Of a stretch of 64,000 bases of DNA, positions 25,372-34,387 are shown in pieces. The position numbers were made by a program, and so were the translations under genes. The stretch is taken from positions 457,046 through 521,045 of the forward strand of contig NZ_LMJJ01000043.1 of NCBI RefSeq assembly GCF_001429285.1, in the 5' to 3' direction. This DNA is from Ensifer sp. Root278 (GTDB lineage: Bacteria > Pseudomonadota > Alphaproteobacteria > Rhizobiales > Rhizobiaceae). Position 1 is the first letter of the stretch. Each line of letters opens with the position of its first letter. The notes under the pieces were generated by a model. It saw nothing but the letters and a program-made list of their open reading frames with translations, searched no databases and had not been told where the DNA came from.

Positions 25372-25740
25372 CTACTCCGCCGGACGCGTCAGGATGAACA
25401 GCGCAGGAAGCGCCATCGACGCCGCGACGATCGCGGCCAGCGTCAGGCTTGGATTGCCGAAGAAAACGAAGAGTCCGAAGCTAGCGGCCATCAGGCTGAC
25501 CGCACCGGTTTTGGCGCGCTTGGAGATGGCGCCCTTTTCACGCCATAGCCGCAGCGAGGCCCCGAAGACGCGGTGATTGAGCAGCCATTGCTCCAATCGC
25601 GGCGAAGCGCGAGCGAAGAGGCCCGCCGCCAAAAGCAAGAACGGAGTCGTCGGCAGGACGGGGAGGAAGGCGCCGATGACACCCAACCCGACCATCAGCC
25701 ATGCAATACCAAGACAGAGGATACGAAGGGCGGGGTTCAT
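25372..25740 (-). CDS. YbaN-like DUF454 membrane protein
   Basis: 122 residues. The family pattern is clear: GIAWLMVGLGVIGAFLPVLPTTPFLLLAA (about 12-40), FARASPRLEQWLLNHRVFG, then two hydrophobic helices at about 80-118. Inner membrane, function unknown. ATG 25740 is taken rather than the long upstream frame to 26250, which is a shadow of the DUF2161 gene. It lies 35 bases after that gene on the same strand and is probably co-transcribed. Confidence 0.82.
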   Translation of the reverse strand: MNPALRILCLGIAWLMVGLGVIGAFLPVLPTTPFLLLAAGLFARASPRLEQWLLNHRVFGASLRLWREKGAISKRAKTGAVSLMAASFGLFVFFGNPSLTLAAIVAASMALPALFILTRPAE

Positions 25741-25775
25741 ACGATGGCTCCGGTGAGCGTCATGCTTCGGATGTC

Positions 25776-26450
25776 TCAGACGATCGGCGTCGTGGCCGCC
25801 TCGCTCGGCGGCCAGCGGCGAAGCGCCTCGGCTCCCAGCTCCGTCAGGGCATAGATGCCGCGGTCGATCCGCTCGAACCAACCATAGACGTTGCTGAGCA
25901 GGATCTTGGCGGCATCCGGTGCGACCGGGCGAAGGTCGCGCGGGCGCTGCTGGCCGCTCTGCAGGGCGGCCGCACAGGCAAGCGCCTGCTGCCGATAGGC
26001 GGTCATGATCGGCGAACGGGTGGCACCGCCGGCGGTCGGGTCGCCCTTGCGGCGGCGGTGCTCGCTGATCAGGCGCGACCGCTTCCTGTTGTTCTTGCGA
26101 GGCATTACCGCGGAGGCTGCGAGAATGACGTCGACCATGCCATTGTCGGCGACCGCCAGCATGCCGAATCCGAGCCTGCGGCAGAGATCGCGGAACCGGC
26201 GATCGCTCTCCCGCCCCTTGCCTTTGGCCGAGACACGGGCGGCGATCCACACCTCGTCGCCGGCGGTGGCGCGGTCGACGGCCTGCAGGATCAGCTCGAG
26301 ATTGAAGCTCAGCTTGAGCTCGCAGATGACGACAAGCGGCGGCTCGTCATCGCTGAGCGCCACCATGTCGCAGCCGCCGATCTCGCCCTTGACGCTGTAG
26401 CCGCGGGTTTCGAGAAAGCTCTTGATCGGCTGATAGAGGGTCGTCTCCAA
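25776..26450 (-). CDS. DUF2161 protein with PD-(D/E)XK nuclease-like fold
   Basis: 224 residues. The N-terminal ~110 residues carry the nuclease-fold core: GCDMVAL (acidic residue at ~28), PPLVVICELKLS with the E-x-K pair at ~44-46, and a conserved Q in LILQAVDRA. A basic stretch RKNNRKRSR at ~118 and a C-terminal winged-helix-like part (ILLSNVYGWFERIDRGIYALTELG) follow. The family is annotated as putative phosphodiesterase; its substrate is unknown. The start codon is TTG 26450. Likely in one transcript with the YbaN-like gene. Confidence 0.72.
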   Translation of the reverse strand: METTLYQPIKSFLETRGYSVKGEIGGCDMVALSDDEPPLVVICELKLSFNLELILQAVDRATAGDEVWIAARVSAKGKGRESDRRFRDLCRRLGFGMLAVADNGMVDVILAASAVMPRKNNRKRSRLISEHRRRKGDPTAGGATRSPIMTAYRQQALACAAALQSGQQRPRDLRPVAPDAAKILLSNVYGWFERIDRGIYALTELGAEALRRWPPSEAATTPIV

Positions 26451-26701
26451 ACCCGGGAATCCTGTTCTGGTCGAAATCGGGGAGGCTCAAGCAGTGACGC
26501 ATCATTGCGAAAGGAGACTAGCAGATAACCCCGATCGCCGGACTTGTCATCACGTCGCAGCAGGAAGGAGGGCTGACCTCGTTGCTCCGAGGATCCAACC
26601 GATGCAGTAGCAACCTCGCTTCGTCCTAACCTTGTGTTGTGCTATTATTCTCGAATGGACTCCTCTTCGGAGGCGTCGGGCATGCGAGGTTTTGACGACG
26701 G

Positions 26702-28054
26702 ATGTTGCGAATCCTCACGCTGTTGTTTGTTTTGATCTCGTCATTCGCGTTTCCAGCTTCGCCGCAGGCCGAAAACGATCGGGTCGCCTTGGTGCTGCAT
26801 GTCAACGGCGCCATCGGCCCGGCCACGGCCGAATATGTCAGGCGCGGCTTGACGAAGGCGGAACAGCGCCGCCTTCCGCTGGTGGTCTTGCAGATGGATA
26901 CACCCGGAGGTCTCGACACGTCGATGCGCGAGATTATCCGCGCGATCCTCGCTTCCCCCGTGCCCGTTGCAAGCTACGTTGCGCCGAGCGGCGCGCGTGC
27001 GGCGAGCGCCGGCACCTATATCCTCTATGCCAGCCACATCGCGGCCATGGCGCCGGGAACGAACCTCGGGGCGGCGACGCCGATTGCGATCGGTGGTGAC
27101 ATGTTCGGTCAGGGGAAGGATGGCGATACCAGCAAGGACGGCGGCAAGCAGCCGGCGGCTCAGAACGCCGCCGAGGCGAAGCTCGTCAATGATGCCGTGG
27201 CCTATATCCGAGGACTGGCCGAACTGCGCGGGCGCAATGCCGACTGGGCCGAGAAGGCGGTGCGCGAGGCTGCAAGCCTCTCGGCCGAAGCGGCCGTCAG
27301 GGAGAAGGTCGTCGATTTCACCGCCGCCACCGTCGCCGATCTCTTGCAGCAGGCAAACGGGCGCTCCGTGCAAGCGGGGCAACAGGAGATCGTGCTCGAT
27401 ACGGCGGCGCTTGCCGTCGAGGACTTCGTGCCCGACTGGCGCACCAGGCTGCTTTCGGTCGTTACCGATCCCAATATCGCGGTCATCCTGATGATGATCG
27501 GCATTTACGGTTTGATCTTCGAGTTCCTGTCTCCGGGGTCGGTGGCGCCGGGCACCATCGGCGGCATCAGCCTGTTGCTTGGGCTCTATGCGCTTTCGGT
27601 GCTACCCGTCAGCTACGCCGGCATCGGACTGATCCTGCTTGGCATCGGCCTGATGGTTGCCGAGGCGCATTCGCCGTCTTTCGGCGTGCTCGGCGCCGGT
27701 GGCAGCGTTTCACTGGTTCTGGGCGCGGCAATCCTCTTCGACACGGATACGCCGGGCCTGCAGGTCTCCTGGTCCGTGCTGGCGGCGCTTGCCGTCGCAA
27801 GCTTCGGCTTCAGCCTGCTGGTCGCACGGCTGGCCTTCAGCTCACGCCACCACGCGGTGGTGACCGGCGGCGAACAGATGATCGGGATTGCGGGCAAGGT
27901 CGATAGTTGGACAGGCGCCGCCGGCTACGTCATCGCCCATGGCGAACGCTGGCAGGCGGTGAGCACGGAAACGCTGTCGAGAGGTGAAGATGTGAAGGTT
28001 GTCGGGCGGAACGGACTGACGCTCGAAGTGGTGCGCGAAGGTCAAAAGGCATAG
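26702..28054 (+). CDS. nfeD: NfeD-family membrane serine protease (NfeD1b type)
   Basis: 450 residues. A signal peptide or first helix (1-23) is followed by a ClpP-like protease domain (about 27-220). The predicted catalytic pair is Ser102 in ARAASAGTYI and Lys160 in AEAKLVNDAVAY, as in Pyrococcus NfeD. The membrane part has four helices at about 260-380, and an OB-fold NfeD domain ends the protein (~385-450). The active site would face the periplasm. Known members cut stomatin, and the next gene encodes a stomatin-like protein, 54 bases on, so the two form the usual pair. The 250-base gap before it holds no gene. Confidence 0.9.
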   Translation: MLRILTLLFVLISSFAFPASPQAENDRVALVLHVNGAIGPATAEYVRRGLTKAEQRRLPLVVLQMDTPGGLDTSMREIIRAILASPVPVASYVAPSGARAASAGTYILYASHIAAMAPGTNLGAATPIAIGGDMFGQGKDGDTSKDGGKQPAAQNAAEAKLVNDAVAYIRGLAELRGRNADWAEKAVREAASLSAEAAVREKVVDFTAATVADLLQQANGRSVQAGQQEIVLDTAALAVEDFVPDWRTRLLSVVTDPNIAVILMMIGIYGLIFEFLSPGSVAPGTIGGISLLLGLYALSVLPVSYAGIGLILLGIGLMVAEAHSPSFGVLGAGGSVSLVLGAAILFDTDTPGLQVSWSVLAALAVASFGFSLLVARLAFSSRHHAVVTGGEQMIGIAGKVDSWTGAAGYVIAHGERWQAVSTETLSRGEDVKVVGRNGLTLEVVREGQKA

Positions 28055-28108
28055 CGCTCCGCGGGTCCTATGGGCGCAGGCGAAAGCGTCCGGAATGGAG
28101 GAATGGTC

Positions 28109-28888
28109 ATGGACATGTTTGGGAGCCTCGCTCCTCTTGCCGCGTTGTTGGTGCTTGTCATTCTCGTTATCGCCTATTCGATCCGGATCCTGCGTGAATA
28201 CGAGCGCGGGGTGATCTTCACGCTCGGGCGGTTCACCGGCGTCAAGGGACCGGGGCTGATCCTGCTGGTGCCCTATGTGCAGCAGATGGTGCGGGTCGAT
28301 CTCAGGACCCGGGTGCTGGACGTGCCGAGCCAGGACGTGATCTCCCATGACAACGTTTCAGTTCGGGTCAGCGCCGTGATCTATTTCCGGGTCATCGATG
28401 CGGAAAAATCGACGATCCAGGTCGAAGACTTCATGATGGCGACCAGCCAGCTGGCGCAGACCACCCTGCGCTCGGTGCTCGGCAAACACGATCTCGACGA
28501 GATGCTGGCGGAGCGGGACCGGCTGAACGAAGACATCCAGAAGATCCTCGACAGTCAGACGGATGCCTGGGGCATCAAGGTCGCGACCGTGGAAATCAAA
28601 CATGTCGACATCAACGAGAGCATGATCCGCGCGATCGCCCGCCAGGCCGAGGCCGAGCGCGAACGGCGCGCCAAGGTGATCAATGCCGAGGGCGAGCAGC
28701 AGGCTGCCGCCAAGCTGCTCGAGGCTGCCGAGATCCTGTCCAAGCAGCCTCAGGCGATGCAACTGCGCTATCTGAGCACGCTCAACGTCCTTGCGGGCGA
28801 GAAGAATTCAACTGTCATCTTCCCGTTCCCCATGGAGCTCGGCCGCCTGTTCGGGCTAAAGGCCGACAAGCCGCCCGGTCAAACGTGA
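28109..28888 (+). CDS. Slipin/stomatin-like SPFH protein
   Basis: 259 residues from ATG 28109, chosen because GGAGGA lies 6 bases upstream; frames starting at 28070 and 28103 are longer alternatives. One N-terminal membrane helix (about 5-28) is followed by the SPFH domain ([34 protein letters not shown]) and an Ala/Glu-rich coiled coil at about 180-225 ([15 protein letters not shown]). It forms membrane oligomers and organises membrane microdomains, and partners with NfeD. It is the second gene of a two-gene operon. Confidence 0.9.
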   Translation: MDMFGSLAPLAALLVLVILVIAYSIRILREYERGVIFTLGRFTGVKGPGLILLVPYVQQMVRVDLRTRVLDVPSQDVISHDNVSVRVSAVIYFRVIDAEKSTIQVEDFMMATSQLAQTTLRSVLGKHDLDEMLAERDRLNEDIQKILDSQTDAWGIKVATVEIKHVDINESMIRAIARQAEAERERRAKVINAEGEQQAAAKLLEAAEILSKQPQAMQLRYLSTLNVLAGEKNSTVIFPFPMELGRLFGLKADKPPGQT

Positions 28889-28903
28889 GCGCCGCGAAGG
28901 CGC

Positions 28904-29716
28904 TCAGGCCGCCGCCGTTTCAAGATTGGCGACCTTCATGAGGTCGTCGACTGCGCCGGGCGCAGCCGCCAAGACCGGAGACCAATGCGTCAAAGCCTCG
29001 CCGCGCGTCGGGAAGGGCAATGTCCAGCCGCCGGCTTCGTTCACCAGGCAGTAGCCACCGAGGCAATCCCAGGCATGCATATAGGGCTCGTAGTAACCGA
29101 CGAGGCGACCGGCGGCGACATAGGCGATCATCAGCGCACCGGAGCCGTTGCGCATGAAGTTGCCGCCATTCGAAAGCAGACGCTCGACGATGGCACCCAT
29201 CTCGCCGGGTTTCACCTGATCGTTGGCGCCAAGCCCGGTGACGGCGTTGCGGATCGTGCGCGTGTCGTCGAGGCGAAGCGGCTTGCCGTTCAGCGTCGCG
29301 CCGCGGCCCGTTGCCGCCGCGTAGACTTCCTGATGGCAGGGCGCGTGGATCACGCCGATGACGGGCTTCTCCGCATGCACGACGGCGATCGAGACGCACC
29401 AGTTCGGCATGCCGTTGACGAAGGGCGTGGTACCGTCGATCGGATCGAGCACCCAGGTGAAGCCGGATGTGCCGTCGAGAAGACCATGCTCCTCGCCAAG
29501 CACGCCATCATCCGGAAACGCGGCGGCGATCTTGTCGCGGATCAGCGTCTCGACGTTGCGATCGGCGATCGAGACGACGTCGTGCGCGTCGCGCTTGGTT
29601 TCGATGACAAGCGTTTCCCGCTTCAGGAAATAGTCGTAGGCGAGCCGACCGGCCTCCTCGGCCATGGATTTGGCAAGCGCGAACCGGGCGTCGAGGCCGG
29701 CAATTTCAGCAGTCAT
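28904..29716 (-). CDS. Inositol-monophosphatase-family phosphatase
   Basis: 270 residues with the Mg2+/Li+-dependent phosphatase motifs: GEEHG (74-78), DPIDGT (91-96) and the C-terminal HAWDCLGG metal block. The family dephosphorylates inositol phosphate, histidinol phosphate, fructose 1,6-bisphosphate and related esters; sequence alone does not say which. Cytoplasmic. It is the last gene of the ABC operon, 33 bases after the ATPase gene. If that importer carries sugar or polyol phosphates, this enzyme would remove the phosphate after uptake. AAGGA precedes the ATG. Confidence 0.85.
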   Translation of the reverse strand: MTAEIAGLDARFALAKSMAEEAGRLAYDYFLKRETLVIETKRDAHDVVSIADRNVETLIRDKIAAAFPDDGVLGEEHGLLDGTSGFTWVLDPIDGTTPFVNGMPNWCVSIAVVHAEKPVIGVIHAPCHQEVYAAATGRGATLNGKPLRLDDTRTIRNAVTGLGANDQVKPGEMGAIVERLLSNGGNFMRNGSGALMIAYVAAGRLVGYYEPYMHAWDCLGGYCLVNEAGGWTLPFPTRGEALTHWSPVLAAAPGAVDDLMKVANLETAAA

Positions 29717-29749
29717 GCAAGTGTCCTTCTCGTATCCAGTTGTAAAAAG

Positions 29750-30823
29750 TCATGCGTCAATCAAAGCGAGGCCCCGGTTGCGGAAACCGATCGCGACCTC
29801 CGTTGCCGGAGATAGCATGTCCTCGACCGCCTGATCGACAACAAACAGGAGGCCGGTAGCCGTTTCGACCTCGTATTCGACATGGCCGCCGAGATAGGCA
29901 GCGCTGCTGATCGTGCCGGAAAGTGCTGCGCCCTTGGCCGGCGTCAGGGTCACCGCATTGGGACGCACTGCAAGCTTCGACGGCCCTGGCCGAGCGGTCT
30001 TCGAGGGCAGCCGATGTTCGAGGCCGCCGATGCGGATCGTCGCCTGACCGGCTTCGGCGGCGGTGACCTCGCAAGGCAGCACATTGGCCTCGCCCATGAA
30101 GTCGGCGATGAAGGTGGAGGCGGGCGTCTCGTAGAGATCGCGTGGTGCTCCTTCCTGCGCGATCGCACCATCCTTCATGACGATGATGCGGTCGGAAACG
30201 GCAAGCGCCTCATCCTGGTCGTGGGTGACGTAGACGGCGGTGAAGCCGAGCCGCTGCTGCAACTCGCGGATTTCCGTGCGCACCTTGCGGCGCAGGCGCG
30301 CATCGAGGTTCGACAGCGGCTCGTCCAGCAGCAGCACTTGCGGTTCGAGCACGAGGGCGCGGGCGACGGCGACACGTTGCTGCTGTCCGCCGGAGAGCTC
30401 CGCCGGGAGCCTTTGTCCGAGGCCGCCCAGGCCGACGAGCTGCAGGCCTTCCTCGGCGCGCTCGCGCGCCTCCTTCTTCTTGATGCCGGAGGATTCAAGG
30501 CCATAGGCGACATTGTCGAGCGCCGACATGTGCGGGAAGAGCGCATAGGACTGGAACACCATCGAGACGTCGCGCTCGTTGGCCGGAAGCATGGTCACGT
30601 CCTTGCCACCGATCAGGATCTTGCCGGCGGAGGGGTGCTCGAGGCCGGCAAGCATGCGCAGCGTTGTCGTCTTGCCGCAGCCGGAAGGCCCAAGCAGGGT
30701 CACGAGTGTACCGGGCTCGATGGTGAGCGACAGGTCGTGGATTGCAGTGAAGGCGCCGAACTGCTTGCGCACGTTCTGAAAGACGACCGAGCCGGTGCGC
30801 GGGGTGCTCATGTGGGTGCTCAT
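29750..30823 (-). CDS. ABC importer ATPase, FbpC/AfuC/PotA-like
   Basis: 357 residues. Walker A GPSGCGKTT (~45-53), Q-loop MVFQSYALFPHM, signature LSGGQQQRVAVARAL, Walker B VLLLDEPLSNLD, and a C-terminal TOBE domain from about 275 (KLAVRPNAVTL). ATG 30823 overlaps the permease stop by 4 bases (ATGA), so expression is coupled. Annotated families of this kind are called iron(III) or polyamine transporters. In this operon a phosphatase follows and the binding proteins carry an AfuA-like site, so a phosphorylated organic substrate is preferred by inference. Confidence 0.9.
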   Translation of the reverse strand: MSTHMSTPRTGSVVFQNVRKQFGAFTAIHDLSLTIEPGTLVTLLGPSGCGKTTTLRMLAGLEHPSAGKILIGGKDVTMLPANERDVSMVFQSYALFPHMSALDNVAYGLESSGIKKKEARERAEEGLQLVGLGGLGQRLPAELSGGQQQRVAVARALVLEPQVLLLDEPLSNLDARLRRKVRTEIRELQQRLGFTAVYVTHDQDEALAVSDRIIVMKDGAIAQEGAPRDLYETPASTFIADFMGEANVLPCEVTAAEAGQATIRIGGLEHRLPSKTARPGPSKLAVRPNAVTLTPAKGAALSGTISSAAYLGGHVEYEVETATGLLFVVDQAVEDMLSPATEVAIGFRNRGLALIDA

Positions 30824-33057
30824 GCGGTTTTCTCCTGGGAGATGGTGGTGGCGGCTGGACGGGCGGGGGCGGCACCGAGGACGCGGTTTTCGCGCCTCAG
30901 TTTGCGTTCGCCGACGAGGAGTTGCAGGCTGGTGATGACGGTGATCATCACCAGGATGAGGGCCGAGGAATAGGCGATCGCAACACCGAACTCGCCGTTT
31001 TCGACAAGGCCGACGATATAGGCAGTGGCCATGTTGTATTCGGCGCTGACGAGGAAGACGACCGCGCTGATCGAGGTGATCGCCCGGACGAAGGAATAGA
31101 CGAGCGCTGCGACGATCGCCGGCCGCAAGAGCGGCAGGATGACCTTGCGCAGCGTGCGGAAGCTGGTTGCCCGAAGCGTCAGCGACGCCTCGTCGAGGCT
31201 CTTGTCGAGCTGGCTCATCGCCGCTATGCCGCCGCGCACGCCAACCGGCATGTTGCGGAAGACGAAGCAGGCGACGAGGATCAGTGCCGTGCCGGTCATT
31301 TCGAGCGGCGGCAGGTTGAAGGCGATGATGTAGCTGATGCCGATGACGGTGCCGGGAATGGCAAAGCTCAGCATCAGCGCGAACTCGAAGACATCACGGC
31401 CGGCAAAGCGCTGGCGCACGATGAGGTAGGCCGTCAGCAGCCCGACGAGTGCCGTCAGCGGTGCGGCGAGCAGCGAAATCTCCATGGTCGTCCAGAAGGA
31501 ATTCCAGGCAACACCGGTCCAGGCAATCGCGCCGTCTACGACGGAAATCGAGAAAGCCTTGGCGTAGTGGTCGAGGGTCAACGAGTTGTCGAGGCCCCAG
31601 GTCTTCACGAAACCGCCGAAGAGGATCATGCCGTAGACGACGACGGTGAAGATCATCCAGGGGATGACGATGGCGTGGACGCCGATCGACAGCGAGCGTG
31701 GAAGCGCGCTGTGGGCGCCGGAGTCGCCCTTGCCGGTGACGGTCGAATAGTTCTTGCCGGCGAGCCAGTAGCGCTGAGCCAGGAAGGCGGAAAGCGTGAA
31801 GCAGAGCAGAATGATTGCGAGAACCGCTGCGCGGGACGGATCGTTCTGGGCGCCGACGACGGCGAAGAAGATTTCGGTCGAGAGCACGCCGTGGCTACCG
31901 CCGAGCACGAGCGGGTTGCCAAAATCGGCCATGCTTTCGATGAAGCCGATGAGGAAGGCGTTGGCGAGGCCGGGCTTCATCAGCGGCAGCGAGACGTTCC
32001 AGAAGGTGCGCCAGCGATCGGCGCGGAGCGTCTGCGACGCCTCTTCCATCGATGGGCTGACGCCTTCGACGACGCCGATCAGCACGAGGAAGGAGATCGG
32101 CGTGAAGGAGAGGACCTGGGCGATCCAGATGCCGGTAAGGCCGTAGAGCCAGCGGCCGGGCTCGATGCCGAAGGCATCGGACAGAAACTCGGTGACGACG
32201 CCGGCGCGGCCGAAGAGCAGCGTCAGCGCCAGGCCGATGACGAAGGGCGGGGTAATGATCGGCAGGATAGTCAGGAGCCGCATGCCCTTCTTGAAGGGAA
32301 AGCGCGTGCGGGTGGCCACAAGCGCGAAGGCAAGGCCAAGGAGCGTCGAGCCTGATGCGGTCATCAGCGCCAGCCACAGGGTGCGCCAGGCGACGCCGCA
32401 GCGGCCTTCGCCGATGACGCAGCCCAGGCTCCAGATCGAGCCGTCCTGGATGTTGCGAATGAAACCGTCAGGCTTGAACGAGCCGTCGAAATCCTGGACG
32501 GAAGCTGCGAACATGCTGCCGACCGGATAGAAGACGAAGACGATGACCAGGGAAACGAGCAGCGAAATCGCCGCAACGATGAAGGCGTCCCCTTTGAGCA
32601 CGCCACGCTCGGCGAGCCCGAAGGCGAACAGGAGAATGAAGGCGAGGGCAGACAGCACGGCGCCGGCGCCCATCGATGGCTGGCCGTCGGCAAGCGGCCC
32701 GAACAGGGTTTCGCTGATTGTCCAGGTCCAGCCGGTGAAGCCGATCGCCAGTCCCTGGAGGGCGAGATAAAGGACACCCGTTGCGCCGGCGACGGCAAGC
32801 AGAAGCCCGCGGCGCGCGGGATCGCTGACGAAACGCGCTGCCGCGCAGATGCCGAGCAATAGCAGTGCCACGACCAGCCACGACCGGCCATGGGCGAAGA
32901 TCTGCATGAGGCCGGGGGCTACGGCCGGGTCCCCCGGGAAATCGGCGAGCCAGCCGAGCCCGAAGAAGCCACCTTCGATGCGATACCAGGGGACAGCCAA
33001 GAATGCGGCCAGTCCGAGCCCGAGGGTGAGGTCGAGCCTGCGGTTGCGATATTCCAT
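30820..33057 (-). CDS. ABC importer permease, two permease domains in one chain (AfuB/FbpB-like)
   Basis: 745 residues, about 15-16 predicted helices. The first ~200 residues are extra helices; then come two binding-protein-dependent permease domains, each with an EAA coupling region (SMEEASQTLRADRWRTFWNVSLPLMKP at ~335, SLDEASLTLRATSFRTLRKVILPLLRP at ~660). A single chain thus supplies both halves of the channel, as usual in the FbpB group, but the N-terminal extension makes it longer than the ~500-560 of FbpB and closer to AfuB. Inner membrane. The gap of 130 bases to the binding protein gene holds a hairpin. Confidence 0.9.
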   Translation of the reverse strand: MEYRNRRLDLTLGLGLAAFLAVPWYRIEGGFFGLGWLADFPGDPAVAPGLMQIFAHGRSWLVVALLLLGICAAARFVSDPARRGLLLAVAGATGVLYLALQGLAIGFTGWTWTISETLFGPLADGQPSMGAGAVLSALAFILLFAFGLAERGVLKGDAFIVAAISLLVSLVIVFVFYPVGSMFAASVQDFDGSFKPDGFIRNIQDGSIWSLGCVIGEGRCGVAWRTLWLALMTASGSTLLGLAFALVATRTRFPFKKGMRLLTILPIITPPFVIGLALTLLFGRAGVVTEFLSDAFGIEPGRWLYGLTGIWIAQVLSFTPISFLVLIGVVEGVSPSMEEASQTLRADRWRTFWNVSLPLMKPGLANAFLIGFIESMADFGNPLVLGGSHGVLSTEIFFAVVGAQNDPSRAAVLAIILLCFTLSAFLAQRYWLAGKNYSTVTGKGDSGAHSALPRSLSIGVHAIVIPWMIFTVVVYGMILFGGFVKTWGLDNSLTLDHYAKAFSISVVDGAIAWTGVAWNSFWTTMEISLLAAPLTALVGLLTAYLIVRQRFAGRDVFEFALMLSFAIPGTVIGISYIIAFNLPPLEMTGTALILVACFVFRNMPVGVRGGIAAMSQLDKSLDEASLTLRATSFRTLRKVILPLLRPAIVAALVYSFVRAITSISAVVFLVSAEYNMATAYIVGLVENGEFGVAIAYSSALILVMITVITSLQLLVGERKLRRENRVLGAAPARPAATTISQEKTA

Positions 33058-33149
33058 GACGGTCCTCGCGTGATTTGAGATGAAAATGGTGCGCCGTTGG
33101 GCCCGATTCAGAGATCGGAGCCGACAAACGGGCGTCTATGCCAGGCGGT

Positions 33150-33176
33150 GCCGGCCGGATCGCTTTTCCGGCCGGC
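33150..33176 (-). other. Hairpin after binding-protein gene
   Basis: GCCGGCCGG (33150-33158) and CCGGCCGGC (33168-33176) form a perfect 9-base stem with a 9-base loop, just 12 bases after the stop of the binding protein. It occupies the same place as the hairpins in the other two ABC operons of the window. Confidence 0.5.
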
Positions 33177-33187
33177 CGATCCTGCGA

Positions 33188-34213
33188 TCAGTTGGCGCTT
33201 GCGCCCACTTCGCGATCCCAGCGCTCGAGCAGCGCCTTGCGCTTCTCGGCGTCGCCGAAGGTGGCGAAGTCGTAGTCGATCAGCTTGATGTCCTCGAACT
33301 TCGGTGCTTCCTTCGGCACTTCGGCCGATTTGTTGGACGGCAGCTGGAAGGACTTGGCGTCCTTCATGCGCGACTGCACTTCGGGCTTCAGCGCCCAGTC
33401 ATACCAGGCCTTGGCATTGTCCAGGTTCTTGGCACCGCGAATGATCGACATCGAGCCGATCTCGTAGCCGGTGCCTTCGCAAGGCGCGATAGACTTGACC
33501 GGGAAACCTTCGGCGGTCTGGGCCACCGCGTCGTGCATGAAGACGATGCCGAGGCCGGCCTCACCGCGCGCGGCCGCCTTCACCGGTGCCGAGCCTGACT
33601 TGGTGTATTGCGCGATATTGCTGTTGAGCTTCTTCAGATAGTCGAAGGCCTGGTCCTCACCCATGATCTGCACCAGCGAGGCAAGCGCGGTATAGGCGGT
33701 GCCGGAAGAGTTCGGGTTCGCCATCTGGATTTCGCCCTTCAGCGAGGCGTCGAGTAGATCGGCCCAGCACTTCGGTTCCTTCAGGCCCTTCTTCGAGAAG
33801 ATCTCGGTGTTGTAGCCCCAGCCGAGTGCGCCGGCATAGACGCCGACCGTGCGGTAACCCGAGCCCTCGGCCTGCTTCTTCGCCCAATCCTGAAGCTGAT
33901 CGAGCATCGGTGACTTGTATTCGAGCGTCAGGCCATCGGAGGCGGCCTGCAGATGCGGGTCGCCGGTGCCGGCCCACCAGATATCGGTCTTCGGGTTGCG
34001 CGCCTCGGCGCGGATCTTGGCATAGGTCTCGCCCGAGGACAGGCGAACCATGTTGACCTTGATGCCGGTCTCTTTCTGGAAGTCGCCGGTCATCTGCTCG
34101 CAGATCACCACGTCTGCCGAGCAGATGAGGTTGAGGCTGCCTGAAGCCTGAGCCGGTAGCGCGGCGAGCGCCGTGCCGGTAAAGAGCATGAGGGAAACGG
34201 TCGTTGTTTTCAT
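33188..34213 (-). CDS. ABC importer binding protein 1, AfuA-like
   Basis: 341 residues from ATG 34213 (AGGAGG upstream) with a signal peptide (cleavage about residue 23), so periplasmic. Class D/II ferric-binding-protein-type fold. It would be annotated as Fe(III)-binding, yet the Tyr-Tyr iron ligands typical of FbpA are not evident. Instead His227, Asp228 (MHDAV) and Glu251 (CEGTGYEIG) are spaced exactly as the sugar-phosphate ligands His205, Asp206 and Glu229 that I recall for AfuA of Actinobacillus. Cys pairs (31/38 and 149/245) could form disulfides. It shares these features with the second binding protein upstream. Ligand assignment is inference. Confidence 0.85.
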   Translation of the reverse strand: MKTTTVSLMLFTGTALAALPAQASGSLNLICSADVVICEQMTGDFQKETGIKVNMVRLSSGETYAKIRAEARNPKTDIWWAGTGDPHLQAASDGLTLEYKSPMLDQLQDWAKKQAEGSGYRTVGVYAGALGWGYNTEIFSKKGLKEPKCWADLLDASLKGEIQMANPNSSGTAYTALASLVQIMGEDQAFDYLKKLNSNIAQYTKSGSAPVKAAARGEAGLGIVFMHDAVAQTAEGFPVKSIAPCEGTGYEIGSMSIIRGAKNLDNAKAWYDWALKPEVQSRMKDAKSFQLPSNKSAEVPKEAPKFEDIKLIDYDFATFGDAEKRKALLERWDREVGASAN

Positions 34214-34322
34214 TGGGGCATCCTCCTGTTGCCTTGGTATATGTGGGCGCGAACGAGACACGGCGCGGCCATCGGCCTGCCCGCCGGGCAGCACGTTCAC
34301 GGTTTCGGATTTGTGGTTTTCG

Positions 34323-34370
34323 AGAGCGGGTAAGGAAAAGTGCTTGCGGTTATCCGCGCCCATCCTGACC
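34323..34370. repeat. Degenerate rhizobial intergenic palindrome
   Basis: AGAGCGGG, then AAGGAAAAGTG, GCGGTTATCCGC and a decayed CATCCTGACC match the order of the better copy at 46855-46904. The outer arms no longer pair well. It lies between the two binding-protein genes. Confidence 0.5.
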
Positions 34371-34387
34371 CAGTTTATGCGGCCCGG

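Noticed and set aside
25236..25397. 53-codon frame starting MNIRALMKCMLKK
   Set aside because: Starts in the AT-rich island and runs into the YbaN-like gene; no ribosome site and no known family, so only mentioned as part of the island.
30922..32355. 477-codon plus-strand frame opposite the ABC permease
   Set aside because: Charged low-complexity product (many Asp, Glu, Arg) typical of the antisense of membrane-protein codons.
28904..34213. Plain iron(III) ABC transporter label for the Afu/Fbp-like operon
   Set aside because: The phosphatase gene in the operon and the His-Asp-Glu pattern argue for a phosphorylated organic ligand; no iron-specific Tyr pair is evident by eye. It remains the fallback annotation.
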